A stretch of 64,000 nt of DNA from Pararhodobacter oceanensis (GCF_003076755.1 NZ_QDKM01000002.1:310001-374000), one strand, 5' to 3'; positions 54,804 to 64,000 are shown, numbered from the stretch's first letter. Notes: generated by a model from the sequence alone, not told the origin. Translations and numbers: made by a program.

Positions 54804-55619
54804 TTACTGGGCGGCGAGGATCGCCTGCAGGCCGCGGCGGTAGTCGGGGTGCTGCAGGGTGACGCCCAATTCGGGGCCGAGACGGAACGAGCGCAGGCGT
54901 TTGTTCTCGGCGTAGAAACTGCGCGCCACGGGGCTGAGACCGGCGTCGTCAAAGGCCACTTCGGGGGGCGCGGTGACACCGAGAAGCTGCGCCGCATAGG
55001 CGGTGACATCGGCCAGCGGCGCGGGCTCGTGGTCGGCAAGGATCAACGAGCCGTCCAATTTGCGCGCAGCGGCGGCGGCGGTAATCCGGCCCAGATCCTC
55101 GACATGGATGCGGTTGAACACCTGCCCCTCTTTGATCACCCGCTTGGCGCGCCCCTCGCGCAGCGCATCAAAGGCCGAGCGGCCGGGCCCGTAGATGCCG
55201 GCAATGCGGAACCGCGCCAAGGGCAGGCTGCGGGCGGCGGCATAGGCGATCCAATCGGCCTCGGCCTGCGCGCGCCGGAACCCGCGGTCGGTCGAGGGCG
55301 CGTCAGGCGCGCTCTCGTCAATCCAGGCGCCGCCGGTGTCGCCATAGAGGCTGCTGGCCGAGGCATAGCCGATCCACTGCAGATTGGGCGCGGGGAGGTC
55401 GGCGATCAGCGGCAGTACCGGATCGCCCTCGGCTTTCGGCGGCACCCATGACACCAGATGCGTCGCCTGCGCCAAAGCTTCGGCAAGTCCGTCGGGAAAA
55501 TGCACCGCAGCGGCGCCTTTGGTGCGCGAGGTGCCCAGAATCTGCCAGTCAGGGCCGAGGGCGGCTTGGGTGGCGCGGCCGCTAAAGCCGTGGCCAATCG
55601 AGAGAAGTGTATAGGTCAT
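54804..55619 (-). CDS. NAD(P)-dependent epimerase/SDR-family protein (YeeZ-like)
   Basis: A 271-residue Rossmann-fold protein. The N-terminus TYTLLSIGHGFSGRATQAAL is a variant nucleotide-binding motif (GxGFSG) as in YeeZ-type extended SDRs. GYASASSLYGDTGG contains the catalytic-region Ser and Tyr, but the YxxxK pair is not clear. RFRIAGIYGPGRSAFD is typical of this group. Substrate unknown. It is divergent from the YcjX-like gene. Confidence 0.85.
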   Translation of the reverse strand: MTYTLLSIGHGFSGRATQAALGPDWQILGTSRTKGAAAVHFPDGLAEALAQATHLVSWVPPKAEGDPVLPLIADLPAPNLQWIGYASASSLYGDTGGAWIDESAPDAPSTDRGFRRAQAEADWIAYAAARSLPLARFRIAGIYGPGRSAFDALREGRAKRVIKEGQVFNRIHVEDLGRITAAAAARKLDGSLILADHEPAPLADVTAYAAQLLGVTAPPEVAFDDAGLSPVARSFYAENKRLRSFRLGPELGVTLQHPDYRRGLQAILAAQ

Positions 55620-55718
55620 GGCGCAAATATGCGTGCTGGCGCGGGATCGGCAAGCGCTATCCCTTCAAAACCCGCACTGGCATGGTTATTCTTGGGTAAA
55701 TCCAGCCGGAGAGGCGCG

Positions 55719-57128
55719 TTGATCAGCAGTATAACCGGGCGCATCGCCCAATCCTTTGAAGCGGTCGGCGATACCGTCTCGGAGGCGTTTTTCGAGCCGG
55801 TGCTGCGCGTCGGCGTCACCGGGTTGAGCCGCGCGGGCAAGACCGTGTTCATCACCGCATTGGTGCACAATCTGATGGAACCGGGCCGCATGCAGCGCAT
55901 GCAGGCGGTGCAAAGGGGGGCGATTCGCGGCGTGTTCCTGCAGCCGCAGCCCGATATGACGCTGCCGCGCTTTGACTATGAGCGCCATCTCGCCGCGCTG
56001 ACCGCCGAGGCGCCAAGCTGGCCCGAGGGCACGCGGGCGGTCTCGGAGCTGCGGCTGTCGTTCCGGCTGGCGCCCTCGGGGCTGTTCGGCGCGCTGACCG
56101 GCCCGCGCAAGCTGCATGTGGATATCGTCGATTACCCCGGCGAGTGGATTTTGGACCTCGGGTTGATGGGCAAATCCTATGCCGAATGGTCGGCGGAGGT
56201 GCTGGCACGGCTGCCCAAACGCCCGCAGGCGGCGGGGTATCTGGCGCAAGTGGCAGCGGTGGATGCGCAGGCGAAGCATGACGAGGCGGTGGCGCAGGAG
56301 CTGGCGCGCGGCTTCACCGATTATCTGATCGAGGCGCGGGCGGCGGGATGGTCGGATTGCACGCCGGGGCGGTTCTTGCTGCCCGGCGATCTGGCAGGCT
56401 CGCCGGTGCTGACCTTCGCGCCGCTGCCCGGTGATACGGGCGCGCGCGGCAGCCTCTGGCGCGAGATGGCGCGGCGCTTTGACGGGTATAAATCCAAGGT
56501 GATCAGGCCGTTTTTCGAGGCCCATTTCGCGCGGCTCGACCGGCAGGTGGTGCTGGTCGATGTGCTGGAGGCGGTGCATCAGGGGCCCGAAGCGCTGGAG
56601 GATCAACGCCGCGCCATGGCCGAGGTGCTGCGCGCTTTTCGTCCCGGCGCGAACGGGTTTTTCAGCTCGCTCTTGCGCGGCAAACGGGTGGAGAAGATCC
56701 TCTTTGCGGCGACCAAAGCCGACCATCTGCACCACAGCCAGCACGGGCATTTGACCGCGCTGATCGAGGCGATGCTGCGCGAGGCGCGGGACCGGGCGCA
56801 TTTCTCGGGTGCGGAAACCAAGGCGATCTCATTGGCCGCGCTGCGCGCCACGGTCGAGGAAAGCCGCGTGTATCAGGGGCGTGAATTGGATCTGGTGCGC
56901 GGGGTGTTGCCCGACGGGCGGCAGGTGGCGGTGGATGCCGGTGCCTTGCCTGCGGACCCGTCGCGATTGCTGGCACCGGCACGCGAGGGGGCGGAACGCT
57001 GGCTGCAGGGCGATTACGGCGTGATGCAATTCGCGCCGCCGGTGCAAAGCCGCGTGCCCGGGCAGGGGCTGCCGCATGTGCGGCTGGATGCGGCGGCGGA
57101 GTTTTTGCTGGGGGATCAGTTGCTATGA
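55719..57128 (+). CDS. YcjX-family P-loop NTPase, TTG start
   Basis: A 469-residue protein of the YcjX (DUF463) family, predicted GTPase-like ATPases linked to the stress response. The Walker A motif is GVTGLSRAGKTVFITALVHN (residues about 32-51), and VDIVDYPGEWILDLGLM holds the Walker B region. No ATG or GTG occurs before the P-loop in a suitable place. A TTG at 55719 (LISSITGRIAQSF) follows GGAGAGGCGCG and gives the expected N-terminus. The downstream YcjF-like gene overlaps the stop by four bases. The pair is conserved as in enterobacterial ycjXF. Confidence 0.9.
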   Translation: MISSITGRIAQSFEAVGDTVSEAFFEPVLRVGVTGLSRAGKTVFITALVHNLMEPGRMQRMQAVQRGAIRGVFLQPQPDMTLPRFDYERHLAALTAEAPSWPEGTRAVSELRLSFRLAPSGLFGALTGPRKLHVDIVDYPGEWILDLGLMGKSYAEWSAEVLARLPKRPQAAGYLAQVAAVDAQAKHDEAVAQELARGFTDYLIEARAAGWSDCTPGRFLLPGDLAGSPVLTFAPLPGDTGARGSLWREMARRFDGYKSKVIRPFFEAHFARLDRQVVLVDVLEAVHQGPEALEDQRRAMAEVLRAFRPGANGFFSSLLRGKRVEKILFAATKADHLHHSQHGHLTALIEAMLREARDRAHFSGAETKAISLAALRATVEESRVYQGRELDLVRGVLPDGRQVAVDAGALPADPSRLLAPAREGAERWLQGDYGVMQFAPPVQSRVPGQGLPHVRLDAAAEFLLGDQLL

Positions 57129-58096
57129 GCCGGGACGCAGGAAAAGCGGGCGCATCGGGGCCGGTGATGATCGAATTGGACGAACCCGCGCCGGATATCG
57201 CGGCGGCGCCGGAAATCCCCGACCCCGAGGGCGCGGCGATGCAGGCGGCGATGGGTTATATGGCGCGGCCTGCGGGCGGCGGCGTCGGGCGCTGGATCTG
57301 GGGCGCGGCGGCGTCTTTGCTGACGCTGGTGCTGGGCGTCGCGGCCTATGATTTCGCCGCCGATCTGATCGCGCGGATGCCGGTCTTGGGCTGGCTGGCG
57401 GCGGCCATGTCGCTGGTCTTGGCGCTGACGCTGCTGGTCTTTGCGCTGCGCGAGGTGATCGGGCTGCGCCGGTTGCGGCGGCTGGACAGGCTGCGCGCGC
57501 GGGCCGAGGCGGCTTTGGCGGAGGGCGATCTGGGCGAGGCGCGGGCGGTGGCGCAGGCGCTGGCGGCGCTTTACGGCGCGCAGGGGCCGGACCCTGACGA
57601 GGCGCTGGATGCCGAGGCCGCGCTTGAGGGCGTCGAGGCGGCGCTCTTGATCCCGATTGATGCCCGTGTCGAGGCCGAGATCGAAGCGGCGGCGCGGCAG
57701 GTGGCGCTGGCGACGGCGCTGATCCCCTTGGCCTTTGCCGATGTTGCCGCCGCGCTGGCCGCCAACCTGCGGATGATCCGCCGCATCGCCACGCTCTATG
57801 GCGGGCGGCCGGGGAGCTTTGGAAACTGGCGGTTGCTGCGCACGGTGGCGCTGCATCTGATGGCCACCGGTCTGGTGGCGGTGGGCGATGATGTGATCGG
57901 CTCGCTGGCCGGTGGCGGGGTGATGTCGAAAATCTCGCGCCGCTTTGGCGAAGGGGTGGTCAATGGCGCGCTGACCGCGCGGGTCGGGGTGGCGGCGATG
58001 GAGATCTGCCGGCCCATGCCGTTTCGCATGGGGCGTCGGCCGAGTGTCAGCGCGCTGACGGCACGGGCGCTGCGCGGGTTGTTTTCGCGCGCTTGA
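57125..58096 (+). CDS. YcjF-family inner-membrane protein (TIGR01620)
   Basis: A 323-residue membrane protein with two adjacent transmembrane helices (IWGAAASLLTLVLGVAAYDF and LGWLAAAMSLVLALTLLVFA, about residues 58-105), a helical Ala/Glu-rich middle and a conserved C-terminal third (ATALIPLAFADVAAALAANL, GRPGSFGNWRLLRTVALHLM). This is the TIGR01620/YcjF layout. It is translationally coupled to the YcjX-like NTPase by an ATGA overlap, and the two probably act together at the inner membrane. The role is not established. Confidence 0.9.
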   Translation: MSRDAGKAGASGPVMIELDEPAPDIAAAPEIPDPEGAAMQAAMGYMARPAGGGVGRWIWGAAASLLTLVLGVAAYDFAADLIARMPVLGWLAAAMSLVLALTLLVFALREVIGLRRLRRLDRLRARAEAALAEGDLGEARAVAQALAALYGAQGPDPDEALDAEAALEGVEAALLIPIDARVEAEIEAAARQVALATALIPLAFADVAAALAANLRMIRRIATLYGGRPGSFGNWRLLRTVALHLMATGLVAVGDDVIGSLAGGGVMSKISRRFGEGVVNGALTARVGVAAMEICRPMPFRMGRRPSVSALTARALRGLFSRA

Positions 58097-58110
58097 GGGG
58101 GGGCGGAAAG

Positions 58111-58170
58111 AGGGGGCTCTGCCCCCACCGCTGCGCGGCCCCCCGGGATATTTATTGACAGATGACGGGG
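58111..58170. repeat. Hairpin plus CCCCCCGGGATATTTATTGA core repeat
   Basis: AGGGGGCTCTGCCCCCA forms a hairpin. It is followed by GCTGCGCGGCCCCCC and a GGGATATTTATTGACAGATG core. Same family as the repeats at 2.8, 54.7, 63.9 and 64.0 kb. It lies between the convergent ycjF-like and amidase genes. Confidence 0.75.
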
Positions 58171-58230
58171 TGCGGTTTCACTTTTTCAACATTTGAAGGG
58201 GTGAAACTGGGGGAATTGGTGCCAATGGTG

Positions 58231-58890
58231 TCAGTTTTCGAACGTCTGACATAATTTGGCGACAGCATCGGCGCTGGCGCGGTCGGCGGCGCATTCGGGG
58301 CCGGTGGCCGAAGGGCGAAAGCGCAGGCGGAAGGCTTTGAGCCGGGCTTCGGGCGCGGCCTCGGGGTAGCCGATCATGTCGAGTGAGGCGCTGAGCGGGG
58401 CGTTCGGGTCGCCGTTAGAGCCGGGCCAGATCGAGAGGTTCTGGCGCGCCAAACGCTGCCAGTCGAAGCGCGGGCCGGGGTCGATTTTGCGCAGGGGCGC
58501 CATATCGGAATGGGCGATCACGCCCGCTGCGGGGATGTTCCAGCGGGTTAGAATCTGGCGCAGCAACACCTCGAGCCGCAGCATCAGGGGCGCGGAGAAT
58601 GGGCTCTGGCCGTCGTTATCAAGTTCAATGCCGATCGAGCGCGAGTTCACATCGCCGCTTCCCTGCCAAGCACCCGCACCGGCGTGCCAAGCGCGCTGGG
58701 TCTCATCGACCAACTGCCAGAGCCTGCCGTCGCGCCCGATCAGGTAATGCGCCGAAACCTCGGCCTGCGCGCAGCAGAGCCGGTCGCGCGCGGCTTCGGC
58801 GCTGGCCATTTCAGTGTAATGCAGCACCACAAGTTCCGGTCTCTCGCCATTGCGGCGGGGGCCGAAATTCGGCGAGGGATGGTGGATCAT
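58231..58890 (-). CDS. N-acetylmuramoyl-L-alanine amidase (Amidase_2)
   Basis: A 219-residue zinc amidase that splits the bond between MurNAc and L-Ala. Metal-site segments are ELVVLHYTEM (first His) and GVIAHSDMAPLRKIDPGPRF (second His and Asp/Lys region), with VSAHYLIGRDGRLWQLVDE between. No signal peptide is visible from Met 58890, so it may be a cytoplasmic, AmpD/AmiD-like recycling amidase, in line with nagZ. It starts 7 bases after the lipoprotein gene stop, so the two form an operon. Confidence 0.92.
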   Translation of the reverse strand: MIHHPSPNFGPRRNGERPELVVLHYTEMASAEAARDRLCCAQAEVSAHYLIGRDGRLWQLVDETQRAWHAGAGAWQGSGDVNSRSIGIELDNDGQSPFSAPLMLRLEVLLRQILTRWNIPAAGVIAHSDMAPLRKIDPGPRFDWQRLARQNLSIWPGSNGDPNAPLSASLDMIGYPEAAPEARLKAFRLRFRPSATGPECAADRASADAVAKLCQTFEN

Positions 58891-58897
58891 ATGTAGC

Positions 58898-59854
58898 TCA
58901 GTTGCGCGAGGCCATCGCTGCGCGCAGCGGCGTCGGGTCCCACCAGCAGGCGTAGCCGTCGCCATCGGGATCGAGGTGATCGGGGTCACGCTCGGGACCG
59001 CCATTGCTGAGGAAAGCCTCCTGCGCGGCGTCCTGATTGCGGTATTGCAGGCAGGCGTCCTCCCAGCGGCTCCAGCGCAGCGGGTTGATCCGGCGGTGCA
59101 CTGTGGTGCCCGGCGCGTGCCGGGTGCGCAGCGCATAAGCGACAATATTGGGGCCGCCGACCGAGTGATCGGGCACGCTGGAAACCTCGATCACCTGATA
59201 CTGCGCGCGCTGCTGGGCGAGGCGCTCGCGGTCGCTCTCGATGCTTTCGCGCGAGGCGACGGCGTCGAAATCCTGCTCATCCGAGATGCCGGGGCGCTGC
59301 ACCGGACCGGGGTCAAAGGCAGGCGTGGTGCCGAAGCCGGCGCCCGCTTGCACGCTGCGCACCGCGCTGCCGGAGGCGGGGCTGGCGGCGGGTTGCGGTG
59401 TGGCGGCGGCGAGTTGAGTGCGCGGTTCGGCGGCTTGTGCAGGGCGCGCGGCCGTGCGCAGGGGTGCTTGCATCGGTGCGGCCAAGGGCTGCGTGGTGAT
59501 CTGTGAGGCGGTGGGCGGCGCGCTGGGGGCGGGCGCCTGAACCGGAGCCGGAGCAGGGGCACGCGCGGGGGCCGCCGCATAGCGCACCGGCACCGCATCC
59601 AGCGTCGAGGGCGCGCTGGCGGGCATCGCCGCGGGCGGCACAATCGCCGTGCCCCGTGCGATTTGGGGCGCGATCTCGGGCGGCACGGAATAGGGGGTGC
59701 TGGAGGCCCTGCGCGCGGCCTCATGGCTTTGCAAATACCGCTGGTAATTGCCAAAGCCGACGCCGGTGGTCATCGCGGAATGAGACTCAGGTCCCGTCGA
59801 ACAGGCCGCCAACCCGACTAGGGTCAGCGCACCCGCGAGTGCCGATTTGCGCAT
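58898..59854 (-). CDS. Lipoprotein with low-complexity linker and Excalibur-like C-terminus
   Basis: A 318-residue protein. The signal peptide ends in a lipobox LAAC (Cys18), so the mature protein is lipid-anchored. Residues about 60-180 are Ala/Pro/Gln-rich. The C-terminus has an ACLQYRNQDAAQEAFLSNGG segment and ends DPDHLDPDGDGYACWWDP, which resembles the calcium-binding Excalibur motif DxDxDGxxC. The family is widespread in Rhodobacteraceae but uncharacterised. Downstream is the amidase gene, so a cell-wall role is possible. Confidence 0.78.
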   Translation of the reverse strand: MRKSALAGALTLVGLAACSTGPESHSAMTTGVGFGNYQRYLQSHEAARRASSTPYSVPPEIAPQIARGTAIVPPAAMPASAPSTLDAVPVRYAAAPARAPAPAPVQAPAPSAPPTASQITTQPLAAPMQAPLRTAARPAQAAEPRTQLAAATPQPAASPASGSAVRSVQAGAGFGTTPAFDPGPVQRPGISDEQDFDAVASRESIESDRERLAQQRAQYQVIEVSSVPDHSVGGPNIVAYALRTRHAPGTTVHRRINPLRWSRWEDACLQYRNQDAAQEAFLSNGGPERDPDHLDPDGDGYACWWDPTPLRAAMASRN

Positions 59855-59890
59855 GTCTGCCTCTGCTCATATTCTTGTTTTTCGAGCAGA

Positions 59891-61369
59891 TTACCACCAT
59901 TTTGACGGTTTGGAAACAAATCCTGCAGCGTTTTCCAGAACGTAGGCCGTATTGAGCAAATCGGCCTCACCCCATGGCTTGCCAATCAGTTGCAGACCCA
60001 AGGGCAGACCCTTGCTGTCCAGCCCCGTCGGCACCGCAATTCCGGGCAGACCGGCGAGGTTCACGGTCACAGTAAACACGTCGTTGAGATACATTTCCAC
60101 CGGATCGGCATCGGCCATTTCGCCCAGACCAAAGGCGGGCGAGGGGGTGGCGGGGGTCAGGATCGCGTCGACACCGGCGGCGAACACCTCGTCAAAATCG
60201 CGTTTGATCAGCGCGCGAACCTTGCGGGCGCGGTTGTAATAGGCGTCATAGAACCCGGCCGAGAGCACATAGGTGCCGATCATCACCCGCCGCTGAACCT
60301 CGGGGCCGAAGCCCTGCGCGCGGGTGTTTTCATACATCTCGGTGATGCCGTCGCCGGCGTTCAGCGTCGCGCGGTGGCCATAGCGCACCCCGTCATAGCG
60401 CGCCAGATTCGACGAGGCCTCGGCGGGGGCGATGACGTAATAGGCGGGCAGCGCGTATTTGGTATGTGGCAGCGAGATATCGACGATCTCGGCGCCCGCG
60501 TCGCGCAGCATTTCGGTGCCCTCGGCCCAGAGTTTCTCGATCGCTTCGGGCGTGCCCTCCATGCGGTATTCGCGCGGAATGCCGATTTTGCGGCCCTTGA
60601 TATCGCCGGTCAGCGCGGCCTCGAAATCCGGCACCGCCAGATCGGCGCTGGTCGAATCCTTGGCGTCATGGCCAGCCATCGCGCCCAGCATGATCGCCGC
60701 GTCGCGCACCGTGCGGGTCATTGGACCGGCCTGATCCAAGGAGGAGGCAAAGGCGACCACGCCCCAGCGTGAGCAACGCCCGTAGGTCGGTTTCATGCCG
60801 ACAATGCCGGTAAAGGCGGCGGGCTGGCGGATCGAGCCGCCGGTGTCGGTGCCGGTGGCGCCAAGGCAAAGATCGGCGGCGACAGCGGCAGCGGAGCCAC
60901 CCGAGGAGCCACCGGGCGTCAGCTTGCGGTCGTCAACCTTCCACGGGTTGACCACATCGCCGTAACAGGCGGTTTCATTGGACGAGCCCATGGCGAATTC
61001 ATCCATGTTCAGCTTGCCCAGCATCACCGCGCCGGAGGCCCGCAACTGGCTGGTCACGGTCGATTCGTATTCCGGCTTGAACCCTTGCAGGATCTTCGAG
61101 GCGGCTTGAGTGGCGACGCCTTCGGTGCAGAACAAATCCTTGATCCCCAAGGGGATGCCGCACATATCCGGTGCGTCACCGGCTTTTAGGCGGGCGTCGG
61201 CCTCGCGGGCGCGCTCCAGCGCAATCTCGGGGGTTTTATGGGCAAAAGCGTTCAGCGCATCGGCGGCGTCAATCGCGCCGAGACAGGCTTCGGTCAGCTC
61301 AACAGCGGTGAACTCGCCCTTGCGCATTGCGTCACGGGCGGCGGCGATCGTCAGCGAATTCAGGGTCAT
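59891..61369 (-). CDS. gatA: Aspartyl/glutamyl-tRNA amidotransferase subunit A
   Basis: A 492-residue amidase-signature enzyme that releases ammonia from glutamine for GatB. The Ser-cisSer-Lys triad is visible: Lys in [14 protein letters not shown] (about 78), cis-Ser in [15 protein letters not shown] and the nucleophile Ser in [14 protein letters not shown]. It overlaps the gatC stop by four bases. gatB is not in the window. It makes Gln-tRNA (and possibly Asn-tRNA) from mischarged Glu/Asp-tRNA. Confidence 0.96.
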   Translation of the reverse strand: MTLNSLTIAAARDAMRKGEFTAVELTEACLGAIDAADALNAFAHKTPEIALERAREADARLKAGDAPDMCGIPLGIKDLFCTEGVATQAASKILQGFKPEYESTVTSQLRASGAVMLGKLNMDEFAMGSSNETACYGDVVNPWKVDDRKLTPGGSSGGSAAAVAADLCLGATGTDTGGSIRQPAAFTGIVGMKPTYGRCSRWGVVAFASSLDQAGPMTRTVRDAAIMLGAMAGHDAKDSTSADLAVPDFEAALTGDIKGRKIGIPREYRMEGTPEAIEKLWAEGTEMLRDAGAEIVDISLPHTKYALPAYYVIAPAEASSNLARYDGVRYGHRATLNAGDGITEMYENTRAQGFGPEVQRRVMIGTYVLSAGFYDAYYNRARKVRALIKRDFDEVFAAGVDAILTPATPSPAFGLGEMADADPVEMYLNDVFTVTVNLAGLPGIAVPTGLDSKGLPLGLQLIGKPWGEADLLNTAYVLENAAGFVSKPSKWW

Positions 61370-61656
61370 TCCACCACCTTCGGCACAGCGAAAAAGCCCT
61401 CGCGGGCATCAGGAGCATTGGACAGGATTTTCGCCTGCTGGCCGCCATCGGTGACACCGTCCTGACGGCGTTTGAGGCGCATCGGCGTGACCGAGGTCAT
61501 CGGTTCGATGCCCTCGATATCCACCTCGTTGAGTTGCTCCATAAAGCTGAGGATGCCCGAAAGCTCCTCGGCCAATTGCGGCAGGTTGTCATCGGGCACC
61601 GCGATACGGGCGAGTTTCGCCACACGGCGCGCGGTTTCTAGGTCAATCGTGGACAT
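61366..61656 (-). CDS. gatC: Aspartyl/glutamyl-tRNA amidotransferase subunit C
   Basis: A 96-residue protein that holds GatA and GatB together. [20 protein letters not shown] and [18 protein letters not shown] are family signatures, and length is normal. First gene of gatC-gatA, with an ATGA overlap. Confidence 0.95.
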   Translation of the reverse strand: MSTIDLETARRVAKLARIAVPDDNLPQLAEELSGILSFMEQLNEVDIEGIEPMTSVTPMRLKRRQDGVTDGGQQAKILSNAPDAREGFFAVPKVVE

Positions 61657-61803
61657 GGTTTTCTCCGGCAGGCTCGCTGTGCGGTTTAGCCGCCTCGGCG
61701 GGGCTGTGCAAGCGATGCGCAGCGGTTTGGCGCGGGGCGTGGGGTGCCGCGGCCCCTGAGGGGGCAGGGCCGCGGCGTAAAGCTGCGGTGATGCGGGCGG
61801 TGC

Positions 61804-62148
61804 TTAGCCGCGCCGCTCGATCTGGCGCAGCGCCAAAAGGATGCGGTTGGCCTGCATCACCGGCATCAGCGCCAGTTTGATCTGCAGCGCCATCAGCGCC
61901 AGAACCGCGGCGCTGATCCCGTATTTCACCGCGGCCAATACCTCACTGGCGGCGTAAAACCGCCATCCGGCCCAGATCGCGGCAAGAAACAGGGCGATTT
62001 GCACCGCCATCAGCACAAAGGCGACCCAGCCTTGGCGCCCGGAAAACACGCTGAGCGCCAGTGCGAAATAGCCGGGGTCATGAAAGCTGTCGTCTTCAAG
62101 GCCGCCGTTGCGTTCGGCTTTGGCGAGCATGCGGTCGAAGTGGTCCAT
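61804..62148 (-). CDS. DUF6768-like small membrane protein
   Basis: A 114-residue protein with an N-terminal charged segment, FALALSVFSGRQGWVAFVLM leading into the first membrane helix, a second helix (LAAVKYGISAAVLALMALQI) and the ending MQANRILLALRQIERRG. The pattern matches a family I recall as DUF6768. I choose Met 62148 (MDHFDRMLAKAERNGG) because AAAGGGCACGAG precedes it; Met 62175 would add nine residues. Function unknown. Confidence 0.75.
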   Translation of the reverse strand: MDHFDRMLAKAERNGGLEDDSFHDPGYFALALSVFSGRQGWVAFVLMAVQIALFLAAIWAGWRFYAASEVLAAVKYGISAAVLALMALQIKLALMPVMQANRILLALRQIERRG

Positions 62149-62371
62149 CTCGTGCCCTTTCCGGTGCAAAATCATGAGGGGTGTTACGCGCAGCCTAGCA
62201 GATTGCGCGGCGCGGGGCTTTAGCTTGGATCAAATTGCGCGCGGGGCCGAAACCCTGTGCAAACGCTGAAATCCCGTCTCGGCGCTGAATTTCCCAACCA
62301 TCGCCTCGGGGCATCTTTCCCCGCGCGGCGCAATGGTGCATAGCTGGGCGGTCAATTTTTCGAGGTCCATC

Positions 62372-63664
62372 ATGCACGATATCCGCGCCATCCGCGAGAA
62401 CCCAGACGCTTTTGACGCCGCTTTGGCGCGTCGCCACCTGTCGCCCTTGGCCGCCCAATTGCTGGCGCTTGACGAGGCGCGGCGGGCGAAAATTCTGGCC
62501 GCCGAAACCGCGCAGGCCGAGCAGAACCGCGCCTCCAAGGACGTCGGCGCCGCGAAAGCCCGTGGCGATGAGGCGGAATTCCAGCGGCTGCGCGCTTTGG
62601 TCGCCGAGAAGAAATCCGAAGTCGCTGCATTGCATGCAGAGGCCGGCGAGGAAGACGCCAGATTGACCGCGATGCTGGCTGAAATTCCCAATCTGCCGCT
62701 GGCCGAAGTGCCCGAGGGCAAGGACGAGAGCGACAACGTCGAGGTGCGCCGCTGGGGCACGCCGCGCGAGATGGATTTCGAGGCCAAGGAGCATTTCGAC
62801 ATCAAAGGCGTGAAACCCGGGATGGATCTGGCACTGGCAGCGAAGCTTTCGGGCAGCCGGTTCATGGTGCTAAAGGGCGCGGTGGCGCGGGTGCATAGGG
62901 CGCTGGCGCAATTCATGATTGATACGCATACGACGGAACACGGGCTCAGCGAATGCTGGACGCCGGTTCTGGTCAAGGATGAGGCGATGTATGGCACCGG
63001 CAACCTGCCGAAATTCGCCGAGGACAGCTATCAGACCACCAATGGTTGGTGGCTGATCCCGACCTCGGAAGTCACCATGACCAATTTCGCCGCGGGCGAG
63101 ATCATGGAGGCCGCCGATCTGCCGGTGCGGATGACCGCGCATACCCATTGCTTCCGCTCCGAGGCGGGTTCGGCGGGGAAAGACACCACCGGCATTCTGC
63201 GCCAGCACCAGTTCGAAAAGGTCGAGATGGTGACCCTGTGCAAGCCCGAAGACGCGATTACCGAACACGAGCGGATGACCGGCTGCGCAGAGGCGATCCT
63301 GCAAAAGCTGGAATTGCCTTATCGGACGGTGGTTTTATGCACCGGCGATATGGGGTTCGGCTCGCAGAAAACCTATGACATCGAGGTTTGGGTGCCGGGG
63401 CAGCAGACCTTCCGCGAGATTTCCAGCTGCTCGACCTGCGGGACATTTCAGGCGCGGCGGATGAACGGGCGGTTCCGGCCCGAGGGCGGCGGCAAGCCGG
63501 AGTTTCTGGCAACACTGAACGGCTCGGGGCTGGCAGTGGGGCGCTGCCTGATCGCGGTGCTGGAGAACGGCCAGCAGGCGGACGGCTCGGTGGTCCTGCC
63601 CGAAGCGCTGCACCCCTGGCTGGGCGGTAAAACCACGATCTCGCCCGAGGGTGTTCTGGTCTGA
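62372..63664 (+). CDS. serS: Seryl-tRNA synthetase
   Basis: A 430-residue class II synthetase. The N-terminal coiled-coil arm (about 30-105) that grips tRNA-Ser is clear. The catalytic core shows motif 2 ([17 protein letters not shown]) and motif 3 ([18 protein letters not shown]), with the serine-binding TSEV loop. ATG 62372 follows CGAGGTCCATC and begins [15 protein letters not shown] as in homologues. In several relatives serS follows tatABC; here its upstream neighbours are gatCA and the DUF6768-like gene. Confidence 0.97.
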   Translation: MHDIRAIRENPDAFDAALARRHLSPLAAQLLALDEARRAKILAAETAQAEQNRASKDVGAAKARGDEAEFQRLRALVAEKKSEVAALHAEAGEEDARLTAMLAEIPNLPLAEVPEGKDESDNVEVRRWGTPREMDFEAKEHFDIKGVKPGMDLALAAKLSGSRFMVLKGAVARVHRALAQFMIDTHTTEHGLSECWTPVLVKDEAMYGTGNLPKFAEDSYQTTNGWWLIPTSEVTMTNFAAGEIMEAADLPVRMTAHTHCFRSEAGSAGKDTTGILRQHQFEKVEMVTLCKPEDAITEHERMTGCAEAILQKLELPYRTVVLCTGDMGFGSQKTYDIEVWVPGQQTFREISSCSTCGTFQARRMNGRFRPEGGGKPEFLATLNGSGLAVGRCLIAVLENGQQADGSVVLPEALHPWLGGKTTISPEGVLV

Positions 63665-63687
63665 CCCGCCCTGTGGTGTGAAACGGC

Positions 63688-63709
63688 AAGCCCGCCTTTC
63701 GGCGGGCTT
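63688..63709 (+). terminator. Hairpin after serS, probable terminator
   Basis: A 9-base perfect stem AAGCCCGCC/GGCGGGCTT with loop TTTC, 23 bases past the stop. The T-tract is weak (TT, then AAGTCTATGTTT), so strength is uncertain. Confidence 0.6.
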
Positions 63710-64000
63710 AAGTCTATGTTTAAACTCCCGAATTGAACCGGCAGTTTAGGGTTGCGGGCGGCGGGCCAAGCCGTGCCGTTTCTGTCAGGCGTGCGGCCCT
63801 CGGTGGTGCTTTGAGTGGTGGAAGATTGAGGGGGCGCTGCCCCCGGCCTGCGGCCTCCCCCGGGATATTTGGGGCATAAAGTGGGGACGGGGCGGCGCTC
63901 TATGTGACGCTTTGCGCGGCGGGAGATATGGTTGCGCTATTTTGGGGCTTTGCCCCTCTTCGGCTGCGCCGAATTCACCCCAGGATATTTATGGACAGAT
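63710..64000. repeat. Intergenic end region with two CCGGGATATTT-type repeats
   Basis: No gene is visible in the last 291 bases. GGGGGCGCTGCCCCCGGCCTGCGGCC-type hairpin sequence followed by CCCCCGGGATATTTGGGGCA lies at about 63829-63880. A second unit, GGGGCTTTGCCCCTCTTCGG then CCCCAGGATATTTATGGACA, runs to the window edge. Both belong to the family at 2.8, 54.7 and 58.1 kb. Confidence 0.7.

Noticed and set aside
58888-58910. GTAGCTCAGTTGCGCGAGGC resembling the start of a tRNA
   Set aside because: No matching anticodon or T arm downstream and it lies across the start of the amidase gene and end of the lipoprotein gene.

Overview
The window is a gene-dense, GC-rich stretch of a chromosome from an alphaproteobacterium, most probably of the family Rhodobacteraceae (Rhodobacterales). 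Markers for this are a class I lysyl-tRNA synthetase, a tRNA-His without the usual extra 5' G, the paired DUF6477/DUF6456 genes, DUF2852, DUF6324-like and DUF6768-like proteins, a PhaR/phasin polyhydroxyalkanoate (PHA) cluster with CTGC-N3-GCAG operators, and the order dgt - (antiporter) - argS - SPOR - nagZ - scpA - scpB. I see no prophage, insertion sequence, integrase, CRISPR array or rRNA. Most of the window is ordinary chromosomal backbone with a few metabolic islands and several families of dispersed intergenic repeats.

Layout. 0-3 kb: end of an AsmA-like gene, tRNA-His, SRP RNA, a TetR regulator and a DUF2852 membrane protein. 3-8 kb: a methylamine/betaine-type demethylation locus (flavin/Fe-S oxidoreductase, divergent LysR regulator, MttB-family corrinoid methyltransferase), then nadD. 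8-16 kb: dacB (PBP4), an OmpA-like protein with a membrane-anchored helix-hairpin-helix protein, a TerB-like protein, class I lysS/lysK, DUF4336 and DUF1194 proteins. 16-18.5 kb: a pectate-lyase-fold protein possibly related to gene-transfer-agent head spikes. 18.5-28 kb: acetate island with acs, a DUF4212/sodium:solute symporter pair, a cNMP-CBS-DUF294 protein, a small membrane protein, a stand-alone receiver and a two-TM PAS/pseudo-kinase fused to a DnaQ exonuclease. 28.4-33.2 kb: phaZ divergent from phaC-phaP, followed by phaR. 33.3-39 kb: a reductive activator of corrinoid proteins, DUF6477, DUF6456, trpD-trpG. 39-51 kb: repeat-rich polysaccharide deacetylase, erpA, dgt, Na+/H+ antiporter, argS, SPOR protein, nagZ, scpA-scpB. 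51-64 kb: a small lipoprotein, a radical SAM protein, a corrinoid protein, truA, an SDR protein, the YcjX/YcjF pair, an amidase with a lipoprotein, gatCA, a DUF6768-like protein and serS.

How the genes work together. The MttB-like methyltransferase (6.0 kb), the RACo-type activator (33.3 kb) and the corrinoid protein (53.1 kb) are the three core parts of a corrinoid-dependent demethylation system, but they lie at three separate loci. The oxidoreductase beside mttB resembles N-methylproline/dimethylglycine demethylases, so stepwise demethylation of a quaternary amine such as proline betaine is a reasonable hypothesis. The acetate island couples uptake, activation to acetyl-CoA and an unusual signalling/exonuclease module. 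Acetyl-CoA can feed the adjacent PHA storage cluster, whose two promoter regions both carry PhaR-type operators.
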